From the NCBI GenBank assembly GCA_051453625.1, contig JBOZIK010000001.1:158124160-158169322 (forward strand): a stretch of 45,163 nucleotides of DNA, written 5' to 3'. The notes beneath the pieces were generated by a model, which was given only the letters and a program-made list of their open reading frames with translations, was not told where the DNA came from and searched no databases. This document shows, in pieces, positions 44,705-45,163 of the stretch. Position numbers and translations under genes: made by a program. This DNA comes from Welwitschia mirabilis (lineage: Eukaryota > Gnetophyta > Gnetopsida > Welwitschiales). Each line of letters begins with the position of its first letter. Position 1 is the first letter of the stretch.

Positions 44705-45163
44705 ATCTCCCTCTTTGATATTGATGGCAAATAATTTAATGATTTCAAAGATTTAAACTATTTAAACTCATTCACTAAACATTTTTAAGAACACATTAAA
44801 AGATCAAAAAGCTTCCCCTTACATCAAGACATATACATATGTAAGCAAAAGTTAAGACAGGTAATCTTTTCTTCCCCTTTGACTAAATAGTATAAAATCT
44901 TCAAAAATTACAATAAAAGAGCATATTGAATTTAATATTGAATTGAAAGTACTACATCTTCTCTCCCCTTTTGACATTAATGGCAAATAATACTCATATT
45001 TAGGCATTTTTGAAACATATTCTTCCCTTGTATTTTTACTAAATGATAAATAATGATAAGCCAAAAATGCTTAAAACATATTGAGGTATTTTTAATATAT
45101 AAGTTATGTTTTTAAATGAGATAATCTTGAATATGCACAAAAATTCTACCAAAATTACTGATC
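44705..45163 (-). other. element 4 non-coding 3' region with polypurine tracts
   Basis: The polypurine tract next to the LTR is 44705-44719 (minus strand ATCAAAGAGGGAGAT). Further purine blocks of AAGGGGA type lie at about 44811-44818, 44871-44879 and 44962-44970. The last, like the one next to the LTR, is preceded by TTTGCCAT(T/C)AAT(G/A)TC. The region is homologous to 4190-4995 of element 1. A 70-codon minus-strand reading frame at 44852-45064 is not judged real. Confidence 0.65.

Larger units (their letters stand above)
43466..45163 (-). mobile_element. Ty1/copia retrotransposon, element 4, 3' end only
   Basis: The minus-strand 3' LTR (43466-44704) and the adjacent non-coding 3' region to the window edge match element 1 in both parts. 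Coding domains would lie beyond 45163. Inserted in the LINE; the 5 bases before it, ATATA (43461-43465), should recur beyond the other end if this is a simple insertion. Confidence 0.82.

Noticed and set aside
44852-45064. 70-codon minus-strand reading frame in element 4
   Set aside because: It lies in the non-coding interval between RNase H and LTR and contains the purine blocks; no similarity to copia proteins.

Overview
This is an AT-rich stretch of plant nuclear DNA. It holds one intact protein gene and is otherwise almost entirely decayed retrotransposons. The plant assignment rests on that gene, a GT8 xylan glucuronosyltransferase of the GUX/PGSIP family (minus strand, 35532-38562), and on many Ty1/copia elements primed by initiator tRNA-Met. 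A seed plant is likely; I cannot name a species. Five N gaps (270-369, 3280-3379, 11641-11898, 21266-21931, 30298-30307) mark it as a draft scaffold. All coordinates, alignments and counts were made by eye.

Layout. 1-6638: a copia element on the plus strand (element 1) without its 5' end, with a 1.64 kb 3' LTR. 6639-9698: AT-rich sequence with a diverged repeated module and two TATA-like units. 9699-11571: a decayed, unrecognised coiled-coil-like coding sequence running into an ATT microsatellite. 12740-14600: Ty3/gypsy remnant (integrase plus probable 3' LTR). 14601-19690: featureless AT-rich DNA apart from one dispersed repeat copy and one possible LTR. 19690-20650: a very old copia RT/RNase H remnant. 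20716-33628: a copia element with short LTRs (element 3, plus strand), split inside its integrase by a complete 7.2 kb copia element on the minus strand (element 2, 23758-30925) flanked by a perfect 5-bp target duplication. 33629-35531: intergenic, with a dispersed repeat, a 64-bp tandem duplication and the probable 3' UTR of the GUX gene. 35532-38562: the GUX gene, four exons. 38563-39160: a GC-richer 5' flank. 39390-40150: an inverted pair of the dispersed repeat. 40960-43465: a LINE (L1-type) remnant cut by a copia LTR. 43466-45163: the 3' LTR and 3' end of element 4, same family as elements 1 and 2, minus strand, running off the window.

How it fits together. Elements 1, 2 and 4 belong to one copia family. 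They share long LTRs full of GGTCGACC-derived motifs, a TGTTaGATTA/TGTTGAGTTA-type LTR start, and a conserved block before the polypurine tract. All mobile elements are dead. Their stop codons are mostly glutamine or tryptophan codons converted by C-to-T or G-to-A change, as expected from deamination of methylated cytosine. The GUX gene alone keeps normal codons, splice sites and catalytic motifs. I found no tRNA, rRNA, CRISPR array or gene cluster, and no feature that I would call a new biological system; the best candidate for something unfamiliar is the reading frame at 9.7-11.6 kb.
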